IMG/VR virus record: IMGVR_UViG_3300010371_000001
Coordinates: 1-64,000 of that record
Source of the DNA: a virus
DNA: 64,000 nt
Reading direction: 5' to 3' (one strand)
The position numbers and the translations under genes are program-made. Shown piece by piece: positions 55,061 through 64,000 of this stretch. Every line of letters begins with the position of its first letter. Position 1 is the stretch's first letter. Under the pieces are notes generated by a model. That model was given only the letters and a program-made list of their open reading frames with translations, had not been told where the DNA came from and made no database searches.

Positions 55061-58000
55061 ATGGAAGGCGCCGGACAAGCACTCGTCTTAGCTGTATATA
55101 TCCACGCCTATGACCAATTTTCCGGCATGATGCATAAGTTGGGGCTGGCTGGGATCGAGAATGCCAGCATCTTCCAGCATCTTCAAATGGGGGCGCTGGG
55201 AGTTGCGGCGGGCATCATCGCCATCGGTGCCGCTGCGAATCATTATGCATCCGATTTCCAAACACAGTTTGCCAGAATCACCGGCTTAACGGATAGTAAT
55301 ACCCAGCAGATCAGCTATTATCGCAACTCATTAATCCAACTGTCCGCCCAATATGACATGACAGCAAGCGATGCGGCGAAGGCACTGTACTTTATTATCT
55401 CTGCTGGCCTTGATCCGCTTGGAACTGCTATGCAGCAGGCGAAAGAAAACGTCGATGTTTTGCGCTACAGCAGTATGTCGGCAACCGCATCCTTGGCCGA
55501 TCAGGCTGGGACGGCCTCGGCCATGACTGCGATGATGAAGGCGTACGCCGATTCCAACCTATCAGCCGCCGATGCCGCAAATACGTTGACACGTATTGAA
55601 CAACTTGGCAGCGCACAGCTTGGAAGTTTCACGTCCAGTCTTGGCTTTATGATGGTCACGGCACACGCAGCCGGGCTGACCGCCCATGAAGCCGCTGCTG
55701 CTCTAGCGAACCTCTCCCAAGTCTCAGGCAACCACGGGGTGAGGCGCATGGCGAATGACCTCGACAACCTCATGCGCTCGCTTCTTTCTGTTGATGATGT
55801 CGCCAAGCGTTCCGGCGCGCAACTCAAAGCAATGGGCATCGATGATGTCCAAACCTTCCAGACGATCAATACGCGCGCAACCGACATGGGGTTGACATTT
55901 AACAAGCTGACATATAGTTCGCTCGACTTCATGGGCAAGTTGAAATATTTAGCCCAACTATCAGGCTTCTCGGCGAACCAATATAATACCAGCCGCGAAG
56001 CTATGATCGCCAAGCAGGCGTCACTTATTGAAGGTACCAAGGGCGAGGCTGCCGCAACGGCATGGCTCAACTTGCAAAACAACGAGGGTGCCGCCCGATT
56101 CATGAAAATGGTCGGTGGTGCTGCCGCATTCATCCCCGCTTTAACGCTGCTCACTAGCCACGGTGCTGAATATACCAAGATTCTTGGGCAGATGAACTCC
56201 AAGACGGATATCGTCGTCAACGCCTTCAACAATATGCGTAACACCGCCAACCAGCAGTGGAAGATGATGGAGATCGGCGTCCAGAACCTGCTGGTGGTCA
56301 TCGGCCTGCAACTGCTTCCGGTCCTGCAAGGCTTCTACCACTGGATCTACGAAATCACCAACGCGATGATCCGGTGGTTGCAAAACACTGGCAATATGGA
56401 GGCGTTCAAGTATGCCCTCCTGGGCATCGCCATCGTCGTCGGCACGATCCTGCTGCCCGCAATGGTCCGGCTGGCACTGGCCTTTGTCACGAATCCCGTT
56501 GGCATCGCCATGATGGCTATCGTGGCTGCGGGCATCCTCCTCGGCAAAGTCTTGCAATCGCATCCAGAGATCATCAAGAAAGTGCAACAGGCACTGGGCG
56601 GTCTGATGGATACGGTAGGCAAGGTCATCGGCGTTTTCCACACGCTGGGTGACATGATTTCCGGCAGCACCAAATCGGCGGCAGATGCGGCAGCGGTGCA
56701 TGCGACGCAGATGCGGCTCACGGTCGTTGACCAGTCCATTAAGATGCAGCAAGACTCCGTGCAACATCTCCAACTAATGCGCATGGGGATCTCGACGCAG
56801 TTAGCACTCACACACAGCGAGGCGGGGCGTCACGCATTGGAAACGCGCCTGGCCGTCGTGAATCACCTGATCGCCATGCGCGAGAAATCAGTAGTGGAAG
56901 CGGAAAAGATGCGTGCTGGGGTACAGTCGCATCTCAAGGCGCTGACGCATGACAGTCGCACGGCGCTGGGGCCACTACCAACGGCCATCAACGCCATCGG
57001 CAGCGCCATCAGCACGACGCTGAGCAAGTTTATGCAATTCGCCAATTGGGTGCGCGGCAATGAGACCGCATTCACCGCATTCAAGGCGATTATGCTGGCA
57101 CTCGCCATCGCCATCGGCATCAATCTTGTCGGCGCGGTCATCTCAGCCATTCCCATCGTGCTGGCCTATGCAGCCGCCCTGTGGTCGGCTGCCATCGCCG
57201 CCCTCATCGCCGAGGGTCCAGTCATTCTCCTGGTCGCCGCCATCGCCCTCCTCGTTTTCGGCATCATGGAACTGGTGCAGCATTGGACGCAGGTGAAGGC
57301 GTTCTTCGCCAATATCGCCGCAGCAGTTGGCGGTTTCTTCTCCTGGTTGGGTGGGCATGTCCACGATGCACTGGGCAAAGTCGGCCAATTCTTTCAAGCG
57401 GGCTTTGATAAGCTGGGACAGATCGTTCACTGGTTCACCACACTCACGCCGCAGAAGATCGCCTACATGGTCGGTTATGCGTTGGGGTTCCTGCTGGGGT
57501 TGCCGGTACGCGGGGCTATCATTGTGTGGCAGTTCGTGCAGCGCGCCGCAGGATTCATTGCATGGCTGTGGCACGAAGCACCCGGTTTCATCGCGCGTAT
57601 GGCTGTGGCCATTGTGACATGGCTCCTGCACATGAAGGATGAGGCGATCAAACACATCAGCGCCTTCGCCGTGGCGGCAGTCGCTGAATTAGTCAAACTC
57701 TGGCATGAGGCACCGGGCTTCATCCTGAAAATGGCCATCGGCATTGTCGCCTGGCTGATTAAGCTGAAGGACGATGCCTGGCAGAAAATCAAGGACGTGA
57801 CGGCGGCGATCTGGAGTGAACTGCAAAAGCTGCCAGGGCAAGCATTACAAGCAGCCAAGGATTTTATCTCCGGCATCGTCAACGGTATCAAAAACGGTGC
57901 GGGCGCGGTTGTCAACGCGATCAAAAATATGGCAGGCGGTATGGTGGATGGCTTCAAGAATGCCCTCGGCATCCACAGCCCCTCCACCGTCATGTTCCAG

Positions 58001-58351
58001 CATGGCGTCAATCTCGTCCAGGGCTTGATCAACGGCTTCCGTAGCATCAACCTGGCTTCGGCCTGGATGCAGCACACGGCGGCCCTGGCCAGCCCCATCA
58101 CGGCGGGAGGCTTTGCTGGTGCTGGGCATGGGGTCGGCGGGAGTGTGCCAGGGGGTGCCATCGGCGGGTTACGGTTGGCCAATGGTGGAGGTGGCAATAC
58201 CACGCACAACTGGACACTCAACTTCCCCAATGCGCGTGACCACAACGAGATCAAGAAGGCCATCCTCGATTCACAGCAGGAAGTCTACCGACGCTCGCGT
58301 CGCCCCGGTGGCTATGGCGGGTTCGGCTCCGATTATACCAGCGACTCCTAG
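55061..58351 (+). CDS. Tape measure protein, 1096 aa
   Basis: ATG 55061 is preferred; 55034 lies inside a terminator, while GGGAG is 7 nt before 55061. Residues ~55-250 match the TP901-type tape-measure core (FARITGLTDSNTQQISYYR, then AAKALYFIISAGLDP). Several hydrophobic segments (~450-500, ~680-745, ~810-830) and long helices follow. Two repeated WLWHEAPGF/LWHEAPGF motifs occur at ~830 and ~880. At ~0.15 nm per residue the tail would be about 165 nm. The C-terminal Gly-rich end is a usual feature. Confidence 0.92.
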   Translation: MEGAGQALVLAVYIHAYDQFSGMMHKLGLAGIENASIFQHLQMGALGVAAGIIAIGAAANHYASDFQTQFARITGLTDSNTQQISYYRNSLIQLSAQYDMTASDAAKALYFIISAGLDPLGTAMQQAKENVDVLRYSSMSATASLADQAGTASAMTAMMKAYADSNLSAADAANTLTRIEQLGSAQLGSFTSSLGFMMVTAHAAGLTAHEAAAALANLSQVSGNHGVRRMANDLDNLMRSLLSVDDVAKRSGAQLKAMGIDDVQTFQTINTRATDMGLTFNKLTYSSLDFMGKLKYLAQLSGFSANQYNTSREAMIAKQASLIEGTKGEAAATAWLNLQNNEGAARFMKMVGGAAAFIPALTLLTSHGAEYTKILGQMNSKTDIVVNAFNNMRNTANQQWKMMEIGVQNLLVVIGLQLLPVLQGFYHWIYEITNAMIRWLQNTGNMEAFKYALLGIAIVVGTILLPAMVRLALAFVTNPVGIAMMAIVAAGILLGKVLQSHPEIIKKVQQALGGLMDTVGKVIGVFHTLGDMISGSTKSAADAAAVHATQMRLTVVDQSIKMQQDSVQHLQLMRMGISTQLALTHSEAGRHALETRLAVVNHLIAMREKSVVEAEKMRAGVQSHLKALTHDSRTALGPLPTAINAIGSAISTTLSKFMQFANWVRGNETAFTAFKAIMLALAIAIGINLVGAVISAIPIVLAYAAALWSAAIAALIAEGPVILLVAAIALLVFGIMELVQHWTQVKAFFANIAAAVGGFFSWLGGHVHDALGKVGQFFQAGFDKLGQIVHWFTTLTPQKIAYMVGYALGFLLGLPVRGAIIVWQFVQRAAGFIAWLWHEAPGFIARMAVAIVTWLLHMKDEAIKHISAFAVAAVAELVKLWHEAPGFILKMAIGIVAWLIKLKDDAWQKIKDVTAAIWSELQKLPGQALQAAKDFISGIVNGIKNGAGAVVNAIKNMAGGMVDGFKNALGIHSPSTVMFQHGVNLVQGLINGFRSINLASAWMQHTAALASPITAGGFAGAGHGVGGSVPGGAIGGLRLANGGGGNTTHNWTLNFPNARDHNEIKKAILDSQQEVYRRSRRPGGYGGFGSDYTSDS

Positions 58352-58352
58352 C

Positions 58353-58387
58353 CGATAAGTGACATGTGATTCATATGTCACTTATCG
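58353..58387 (+). terminator. 13-bp stem hairpin after the tape measure
   Basis: CGATAAGTGACAT (58353-58365) pairs perfectly with ATGTCACTTATCG (58375-58387), loop of 9 nt. No T-run follows. It may protect the mRNA or pause transcription. Confidence 0.6.
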
Positions 58388-58416
58388 ATGTTCACATTCT
58401 CCCGACGAGGTTCCAC

Positions 58417-61400
58417 ATGACGGCCACGGTATGTCAAATTGGGGCATGGCAAACAAGCAACGATACGTTCATTGCTCACCCCAATTCCCCCACTGGCGCA
58501 ATCCTCAACCTCAACGACGGCACCACGTTCTCGCTGCTGGATACCAGCGGCACGGGGACGGGGCTGGACTGGGGGCAGATGAAGCGCGAGGTGCTCACCA
58601 CGGGCAATCCGCGCACGACGGGCAGCCGTGTCACCAGCGCGACCTATCGGGAGAATCGGGAGATCAAGCTGCACCTCGTGCTGGGGCCAACGGCGACTTT
58701 TGCCGTGTTACAGACAGCCATCCACACCCTCATCCAGACGTGCCGGGGCATCACCAACGAGTATCCCGGCGCATTGCAATTCCAGTCCAGTGGCGAGGCC
58801 AATCCGATCTATTTCGACATCCTGGAAGCGCACGTGGATGCGCGCTTCCAGGAGTTGCTGTGGATACAAAACATTGATGATTCGTTCGAGGTGACGCTGA
58901 CCTGTAAGCCATTTGGGCGCGGGGCGCGGGTGTGGTTGCAAAACTTGGTCAACAATCCGGGGGCGGAAGCACCGAGTGGGCCAGGGGTCACGGTGTTTAA
59001 TGATCCGCTGACGAACCTCAATGCATATCAGACGGCCTACATCGGCACGGTGCTGGCAGACTCGCCCGTGTCATTTTGGAAGACCAATGAAGCGTCTGGC
59101 ACGACGATGACCGATAGCGTTGGTACGAACAACGGCTCCACGGGCGTGGGCGTGACCGTGGGACAAGCGGCGTTCAACGGCGAGGCAGATCTGGGGAGTT
59201 ATAGCTATGCGTCCAGCTTCTCCAACGTCCTCTACACGGCGGCACTCAACACTGCCACATGGACGATTGAAGCATGGGTGAACCCTAGTGGCGGCGCAGG
59301 CACGCAGCGCACGATCATCAGCAATCAGAGCAATTTCAAGGGCATCCAAATCCAGGCATCAGGCGGCAATGTCTACTCGGTGCAGATTGGCAATGGCGCG
59401 TCCTTCCCAACAGTGACCGGCGGCACGGCGACCGTGGGATCGTGGGCACATGTTGTCGCCACGTTTGGGAGCGGCACGCTCACGCTCTATGTCAATGGCT
59501 CCCAGGTCGGACAAACTGGAAGCCTGGCATTCGTTGCTAATACGTCGAACAACTGGGTCATTGGGGAAACGTCGGCACTTACTGCGCCCTGGCCTGGCAA
59601 TATTGGCCCCGTTGCCATTTACAATACGGCCCTTTCATCGGGTCGGGTCAGCGCGCATTATAGTGCTGCTGGTTCTGGCAGCACGCTCACCCAGGACAAA
59701 TTCACCTATCTGGATGCCGTCATTGCTGATGCACCGTTGCGCTACTACCGCATGGATGAAGCGAGTGGCACGGTGGCACGCGACGCGATGTTTTCTGGCA
59801 ATAATGGCACCTACACGGGGACGCCGACGCTCGGTGTTGCGGGCGCACTCACCAGTGACCCACAGTCAGACACCGCCATCACCCTCAACGGTACGACGGA
59901 TTATGTGACAGCAGGTGGCGCTGGACTCCCCACTGGCAACGCGACGCACGCTCTGGATGCCTGGGTCAAGATTGCAGGCAACCCCGCATCGACGGCCTTT
60001 GTCCTTACACTGGGTGATGGCAATACCGCAGGACATTTTAGCAGTATCCAACTCACGACGGCAAGCAAGGTACAATGGTCCAATGGCACCAACACCGTGA
60101 CATCTGCGTCAGCGATTTCCTTCAACTCCTGGCATCATGTGGGCATGACGTATGATGGCACGACGGTGATTCTTGAGGTGGATGGCGCTCAAGTCGGCAC
60201 GGCAACACCCACCAATACGCTCAGCATGCCGACCAATGCGGTCATGATCGGCGCGAGATTCACCACCGTCGCTACGGCATTTCTCACCGGCAGCATTGAT
60301 GAGTGTGCGGTCTACGGCACCAACATTGGTCTCTCGCGGCTCTCGGCACACTACAATGCGGGACACAATGCACCCAGCGTCACAGCCAATACGATGGCCA
60401 TCCCTGCTGGCATGCAGGTGGCATTCGGTAGCCCTGCCTGGACGAGTTACAATCAGTGGCAGATTCGCTTCCGCTGGGTGACGGGCGGAACGGTCAAGTT
60501 TTTCTTGCATTACCTGGATGCCAATAACTATCTGCTCTGCCAAATGCAGAGCACGTCGCTCACCTTGATCAATGTTGCGGGGGGCGCGTCAACCACGATT
60601 GCCACCAGCGGCAGCGTGGTGTTGACCAACGGGATGCAGTATTGGCTGCAAATCACGCAATTTCCGGTTGCTCCGCAAATTGATACAGGAGCGGGCCTCA
60701 CGGGGACACTCGGAACCCCGTTTGTCCAGGCGACGATCCTGGTGGATAGCGCTGGGACGGTGGGAAGTAGCATTGCATCCATTGGCCCCGCCGCAGCGAC
60801 AGATACGAGTCAATATACCAGCCTGGGATCAAGTTCCAGCCTCAACGGTCGTGCGCAAATTGCGGCAAGCGGAGCAACACTGGGCATCGGCGGCAATTTT
60901 TCCAACGTCAATCAGGTGCAGTTGTTTGGGCCAGGTGGCTGGACGTGTACCAGTACGGGTTCAGGATACGCCAGTGGCGCGTGGGAGTCGTTCACAACGA
61001 CGCCTACCGTCATTGGCAACACCTACGGTGCCGGTCCAGTCATCTCCTATGGTGCTGGGCGCATTGATGCCCCGCCAGCGGGAACGCTCAATGCCCAATG
61101 GGCGAGCGGATCATCGGGCAACACCGGGAATATGATCCTGTATGGTATACCTGCCACACAAGGGCAGGTGATGGGCGTGTTTGGCTATCTCATGACATCA
61201 GGGGTGGGGTCTGGCTGTGTCGAGTCGCTGGGCGTCATTGAATACAACAGCAATGGATCGCAGCAGGCATCTGGCACCGTAGCGACGCATACGGGGGGAT
61301 TGAGTAGTTATACCAAACTGAGCGGCACCTATACGGTAGCAAATGCCAACACCAATTATTGTCTTATCTACGTCAACGCAACGGATAGCACGGCTGGGGC

Positions 61401-62436
61401 AAGTGCAAACGGCACCGTGTGGTGGGATAACGTGTGCGCCTGGAACCAGACCACCACTGGCATGACCACTATGCCGTATTGCGAGTTACGCTTCCCACAA
61501 GCCCCTGCCATGTTCGTGGTGAGTGGTCTCACAGGCGACATGCCCGCTCCTGCGCTATTCAGTGTCGGCATCAACATTGGCACAACCGCATGGCCCAATA
61601 ATCGCAACGCCAATCTCTTTCTGGGACGGCGACCGTATTTCAGTAAATATGCGCAATTGGTCACACCCGCCTATCCCTTCACCACCACCAACATCCAGCC
61701 CACACTTGCCACCTCGGCCTATGGGGGCTTTTACTTGCAAACAACCTCCAATGCCACCACCCAACTGGCAACGTTTCCCAGCCTCCCCTCCGATGCATCA
61801 GGGCAGAACCTTATCGCTGGCACCTACCATGCATTTAGCCGCATGCAGGTTACGGGTGCTGCGACGCCAACCGCCGTTTCCGCTACCGCGAATGAGTTCT
61901 ACTACGGTGGCGGTACCTTCCCTACGTATGCCTATCCAACACAGCAGCCATTTTCCGCCAACAGCGCATGGACCCTTGCGGACCTCGGTCAAGTCTTTGG
62001 CAATATTTCCCCCCCCAGCACATTAACAGGCCAGGGAAACTGGGTGCAGCCTTTTGTTGGCTGCGACAGTTCCAGCAAGACCGCTTTCTGCAACTACATG
62101 GTGCTGGTCCCAGTAGACGGTGAGTATTTTAGCCTTCTTGCCACGAACACCACCTCTGGATTTAGTGCGGGATGGGTCCATACCTATCTTGACGGGCAAA
62201 ACCGCAGTTGCTCCTACACGGTCGATACTGCCGCTGCAAGCAATACTGCTTTTGCATTCACGAACGTTGGCGTAACAGCGAGCGTAACGAGCCTGGGCTA
62301 CAGTCAGCCCATTGTCGATCCTGATCTCGGTAGCGGGACCAATCAGTTTGGCTTCGTGGCGCAAGACAGTACAGGCAACATTCTCCCGTGTTCGCTCGAA
62401 GTCATCTACTCCCCTCAGTTCGGCTTCACATCGTAG
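58417..62436 (+). CDS. Distal tail protein with lectin-like domains, 1339 aa
   Basis: ATG 58417 after GACGAGGTTCCAC. Residues ~1-170 are a distal-tail-like fold (GTGLDWGQMKREVL, REIKLHLVLGPTA, DSFEVTLTCKPFGRG). Two LamG/concanavalin A-like domains follow at ~210-410 (ATWTIEAWVNPSGG, then WAHVVATFGSGTLTLYVNG) and ~430-650 (HALDAWVKIAGNP, then WHHVGMTYDGTTVILEVDG). Further beta-rich domains continue to the end. Such domains bind carbohydrate, so the protein could attach to host surface sugars. It is unusually large for a distal tail protein. Confidence 0.83.
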   Translation: MTATVCQIGAWQTSNDTFIAHPNSPTGAILNLNDGTTFSLLDTSGTGTGLDWGQMKREVLTTGNPRTTGSRVTSATYRENREIKLHLVLGPTATFAVLQTAIHTLIQTCRGITNEYPGALQFQSSGEANPIYFDILEAHVDARFQELLWIQNIDDSFEVTLTCKPFGRGARVWLQNLVNNPGAEAPSGPGVTVFNDPLTNLNAYQTAYIGTVLADSPVSFWKTNEASGTTMTDSVGTNNGSTGVGVTVGQAAFNGEADLGSYSYASSFSNVLYTAALNTATWTIEAWVNPSGGAGTQRTIISNQSNFKGIQIQASGGNVYSVQIGNGASFPTVTGGTATVGSWAHVVATFGSGTLTLYVNGSQVGQTGSLAFVANTSNNWVIGETSALTAPWPGNIGPVAIYNTALSSGRVSAHYSAAGSGSTLTQDKFTYLDAVIADAPLRYYRMDEASGTVARDAMFSGNNGTYTGTPTLGVAGALTSDPQSDTAITLNGTTDYVTAGGAGLPTGNATHALDAWVKIAGNPASTAFVLTLGDGNTAGHFSSIQLTTASKVQWSNGTNTVTSASAISFNSWHHVGMTYDGTTVILEVDGAQVGTATPTNTLSMPTNAVMIGARFTTVATAFLTGSIDECAVYGTNIGLSRLSAHYNAGHNAPSVTANTMAIPAGMQVAFGSPAWTSYNQWQIRFRWVTGGTVKFFLHYLDANNYLLCQMQSTSLTLINVAGGASTTIATSGSVVLTNGMQYWLQITQFPVAPQIDTGAGLTGTLGTPFVQATILVDSAGTVGSSIASIGPAAATDTSQYTSLGSSSSLNGRAQIAASGATLGIGGNFSNVNQVQLFGPGGWTCTSTGSGYASGAWESFTTTPTVIGNTYGAGPVISYGAGRIDAPPAGTLNAQWASGSSGNTGNMILYGIPATQGQVMGVFGYLMTSGVGSGCVESLGVIEYNSNGSQQASGTVATHTGGLSSYTKLSGTYTVANANTNYCLIYVNATDSTAGASANGTVWWDNVCAWNQTTTGMTTMPYCELRFPQAPAMFVVSGLTGDMPAPALFSVGINIGTTAWPNNRNANLFLGRRPYFSKYAQLVTPAYPFTTTNIQPTLATSAYGGFYLQTTSNATTQLATFPSLPSDASGQNLIAGTYHAFSRMQVTGAATPTAVSATANEFYYGGGTFPTYAYPTQQPFSANSAWTLADLGQVFGNISPPSTLTGQGNWVQPFVGCDSSSKTAFCNYMVLVPVDGEYFSLLATNTTSGFSAGWVHTYLDGQNRSCSYTVDTAAASNTAFAFTNVGVTASVTSLGYSQPIVDPDLGSGTNQFGFVAQDSTGNILPCSLEVIYSPQFGFTS

Positions 62437-62445
62437 AGGTGCCGC

Positions 62446-63954
62446 ATGGCCATTACGCAGCCCCCCATCGTCGCCTATTTCTACAGCCTCAGTCAGGCGT
62501 TGCCTGCTGTGGACTACGGATGGCAATTGGAGAACGTCAAACTGACCACCGTGTCGCCAGGAGGGTTTGGCGATTTCACGGCGGACCTTTACGTATCGCA
62601 GAGCCAGATCGTCCCTGCGGCTTTCACCTCATTCAATAATGTGGCTGTCGCCTGCGAGGACACGTGGATCTTCTTGGGGCGACTGGATGAGCCTGGCCCG
62701 GCGTTGGACACGGCGCAAGGCCCCGTCATCCACCTGAGTGCCTTAGGTGCGGCGGACGTGCTCAAAGATGATCCCCAAGATTCGGCTTACACCACCCAGA
62801 CCGCCACGCAGATCATTGAGGATCAGTTGACTGGCCCCACCGGTGCCGCGCATCCGCGCAGCAATTATCTCCTCATCTCAACCGATTACACGACGATTCT
62901 GCCGGATGCGCCATCGGCCCAATTTACCCCCGTCTTTACCGGCAAAACCATTGAAGATGTCCTCAACGAGATGATCAACGATCTCGGCGACTACACCTGG
63001 GGCATGTGGGATCACCCTACACAGAAAGACGCCCAAGGGTTCCCTAAGTGGCAACTACAAGTCCACCAACGGAATTTCTCCATCGCGTCACCGTCGGTCA
63101 ATTATCGCATCACTCAGGATCAGATCATTGATTTCGAGATCCGCCCAGCAGTGGAATACTCGTTCAATAGCGCCTACCTCACCTACCGCGATCCGACAAG
63201 CCAGAATCCCAACGCCGTGCAGGTACAAGACTCACGACTCAATAGCAATCGCAGCCAAGGCACGGCACCATTTCCCTATCGACTGCTGCGCAAGGATGTC
63301 AGTGAGGCACTGTTGACGACTACCCAGGCGACGGCACTAGCCAATGCACTGCTGAACCAGTACAAGAATGGTAGCTACAAAATCACGCTCAAGGTCAGCG
63401 GGATCAGCAATGGTAATGGCCAGGAGATCCCCCTTCCCACCGTGCGCGCAGATACTAATGTCTTTGTCGATCTGCTCTCGCCACTGGGCAACACGCTACC
63501 GACCGGACTGGTGAAGGATAACGGGCTATACTACATCACCGAGACCGAATACAACGAGACATCCGGGCAAGCACCAGAGCTGACACTCACCTGTGACTCG
63601 TTCTACGACACCACGGCGTTTCAACTGGCGCGCATCCAACGTATCGCGCACCAAAAGGCGAAGAATCATAAAGGCAAGGGGACGGTACAGCAGCCAAACA
63701 TCGCAGAGAAGGGCAGCGTCGGCACAAGCTGGGGGGCGAATGCGGTAAGCACTGATGCCTATGAGGAGGGTGTGAATTTTCGGGCGACGATGACATCGGC
63801 ACCGACGAGCATCACCCTCACGGCGACAGCCTCAACCAATGCCAAAACGCCAAGTGTCGCCAACATTACCACGACGGGGTTTGAATTTATCGTACAGCCA
63901 AATGCCAATGGTGCCGGTAAATGGTTTGGGGCCTACTCTACAAATGGAAATTAA
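62446..63954 (+). CDS. Tail hub / baseplate protein, 502 aa
   Basis: ATG 62446 after AGAGGTGCCGC. Order after the distal tail protein and the pattern IEDVLNEMINDLGDYTWGMWDHP, then YRITQDQIIDFEIRPAVEYSFNSAYLTYRDPTS, fit a tail hub (tal-like) domain. The C-terminal ~130 residues (KAKNHKGKGTVQQPN and a Thr/Ala-rich beta stretch) are probably a flexible attachment. No clear peptidase motif is present. Confidence 0.7.
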   Translation: MAITQPPIVAYFYSLSQALPAVDYGWQLENVKLTTVSPGGFGDFTADLYVSQSQIVPAAFTSFNNVAVACEDTWIFLGRLDEPGPALDTAQGPVIHLSALGAADVLKDDPQDSAYTTQTATQIIEDQLTGPTGAAHPRSNYLLISTDYTTILPDAPSAQFTPVFTGKTIEDVLNEMINDLGDYTWGMWDHPTQKDAQGFPKWQLQVHQRNFSIASPSVNYRITQDQIIDFEIRPAVEYSFNSAYLTYRDPTSQNPNAVQVQDSRLNSNRSQGTAPFPYRLLRKDVSEALLTTTQATALANALLNQYKNGSYKITLKVSGISNGNGQEIPLPTVRADTNVFVDLLSPLGNTLPTGLVKDNGLYYITETEYNETSGQAPELTLTCDSFYDTTAFQLARIQRIAHQKAKNHKGKGTVQQPNIAEKGSVGTSWGANAVSTDAYEEGVNFRATMTSAPTSITLTATASTNAKTPSVANITTTGFEFIVQPNANGAGKWFGAYSTNGN

Positions 63955-63977
63955 CCTACGCTGGATAGGATGGCGCT

Positions 63978-64000
63978 ATGCTCACTCACGTTGATCTCGT
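63978..64000 (+). CDS. Start of a further + strand gene, cut by the window
   Basis: GGATAGGATGGCGCT precedes ATG 63978 (MLTHVDLV...). Only seven complete codons are visible. It may be the next tail gene. Confidence 0.3.

Overview
The window reads as one contiguous stretch of a temperate, long-tailed (siphovirus-type) dsDNA phage or prophage of moderately high G+C. No host gene is recognisable. The evidence is a large serine integrase with an excisionase-like gene beside it, an early operon with a replication initiator and helicase loader, and a head-to-tail module in canonical order: small and large terminase, portal, MuF-like head protein, prohead protease, major capsid, connectors, tail tube, tail chaperone, tape measure, distal tail and hub. 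The host cannot be fixed from the sequence. G+C-rich coding, strong purine-rich ribosome sites (GAGAGGG type) and the serine integrase suit a Gram-positive or Chloroflexota-like bacterium, but that is a guess.

Layout. Positions 1-9.8 kb: tightly packed small + strand genes (membrane peptides, Zn-ribbons, a pentapeptide-repeat protein, a VRR-NUC nuclease, a ParB-like protein, a proteasome/HslV-like Ntn-hydrolase), ending in the serine integrase. 9.8-10.2 kb: an excisionase-like gene on the - strand and a divergent promoter region. 10.2-22.9 kb: a long early operon with a helicase-methyltransferase fusion, an initiator gene carrying iterons, a DnaC-like loader, an ASCH-DUF4031 fusion, a MazG-like protein, a second smaller serine recombinase with an unusual upstream duplication and palindrome, and a Cro/C1-type regulator with its own promoter. 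23-25 kb: a paralogue of the tail-assembly chaperone, an abnormal tRNA gene and a tagged virion-like protein. 25.2-28.6 kb: terminases. 28.9-44.4 kb: portal with a degenerate 2H domain, an inverted three-gene cassette, SAP-module proteins, a MuF protein interrupted by a mini-intein, a protease-scaffold fusion with a His-rich segment, and the capsid protein. 44.4-52.2 kb: decoration-like protein, connectors, tail tube and a frameshifted tail chaperone. 52.2-55 kb: a tagged protein and a GIY-YIG endonuclease on the - strand. 55-64 kb: tape measure, lectin-bearing distal tail protein and tail hub.

How it fits together. Early genes are chained by ATGA/TAATG overlaps, which implies translational coupling. 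The integrase, excisionase-like protein and HTH regulator would run the lysis-lysogeny switch. Initiator, iterons and loader form a lambda O/P-like replication module. Late genes build the head and tail, and strong hairpins divide them into expression blocks. Several late proteins share an N-terminal helix plus a Gly-rich tag and SAP-like modules. This points to a small in-house family of virion-associated proteins, which is the least explained part of the window. No stretch over 300 bases lacks a gene or a described element.
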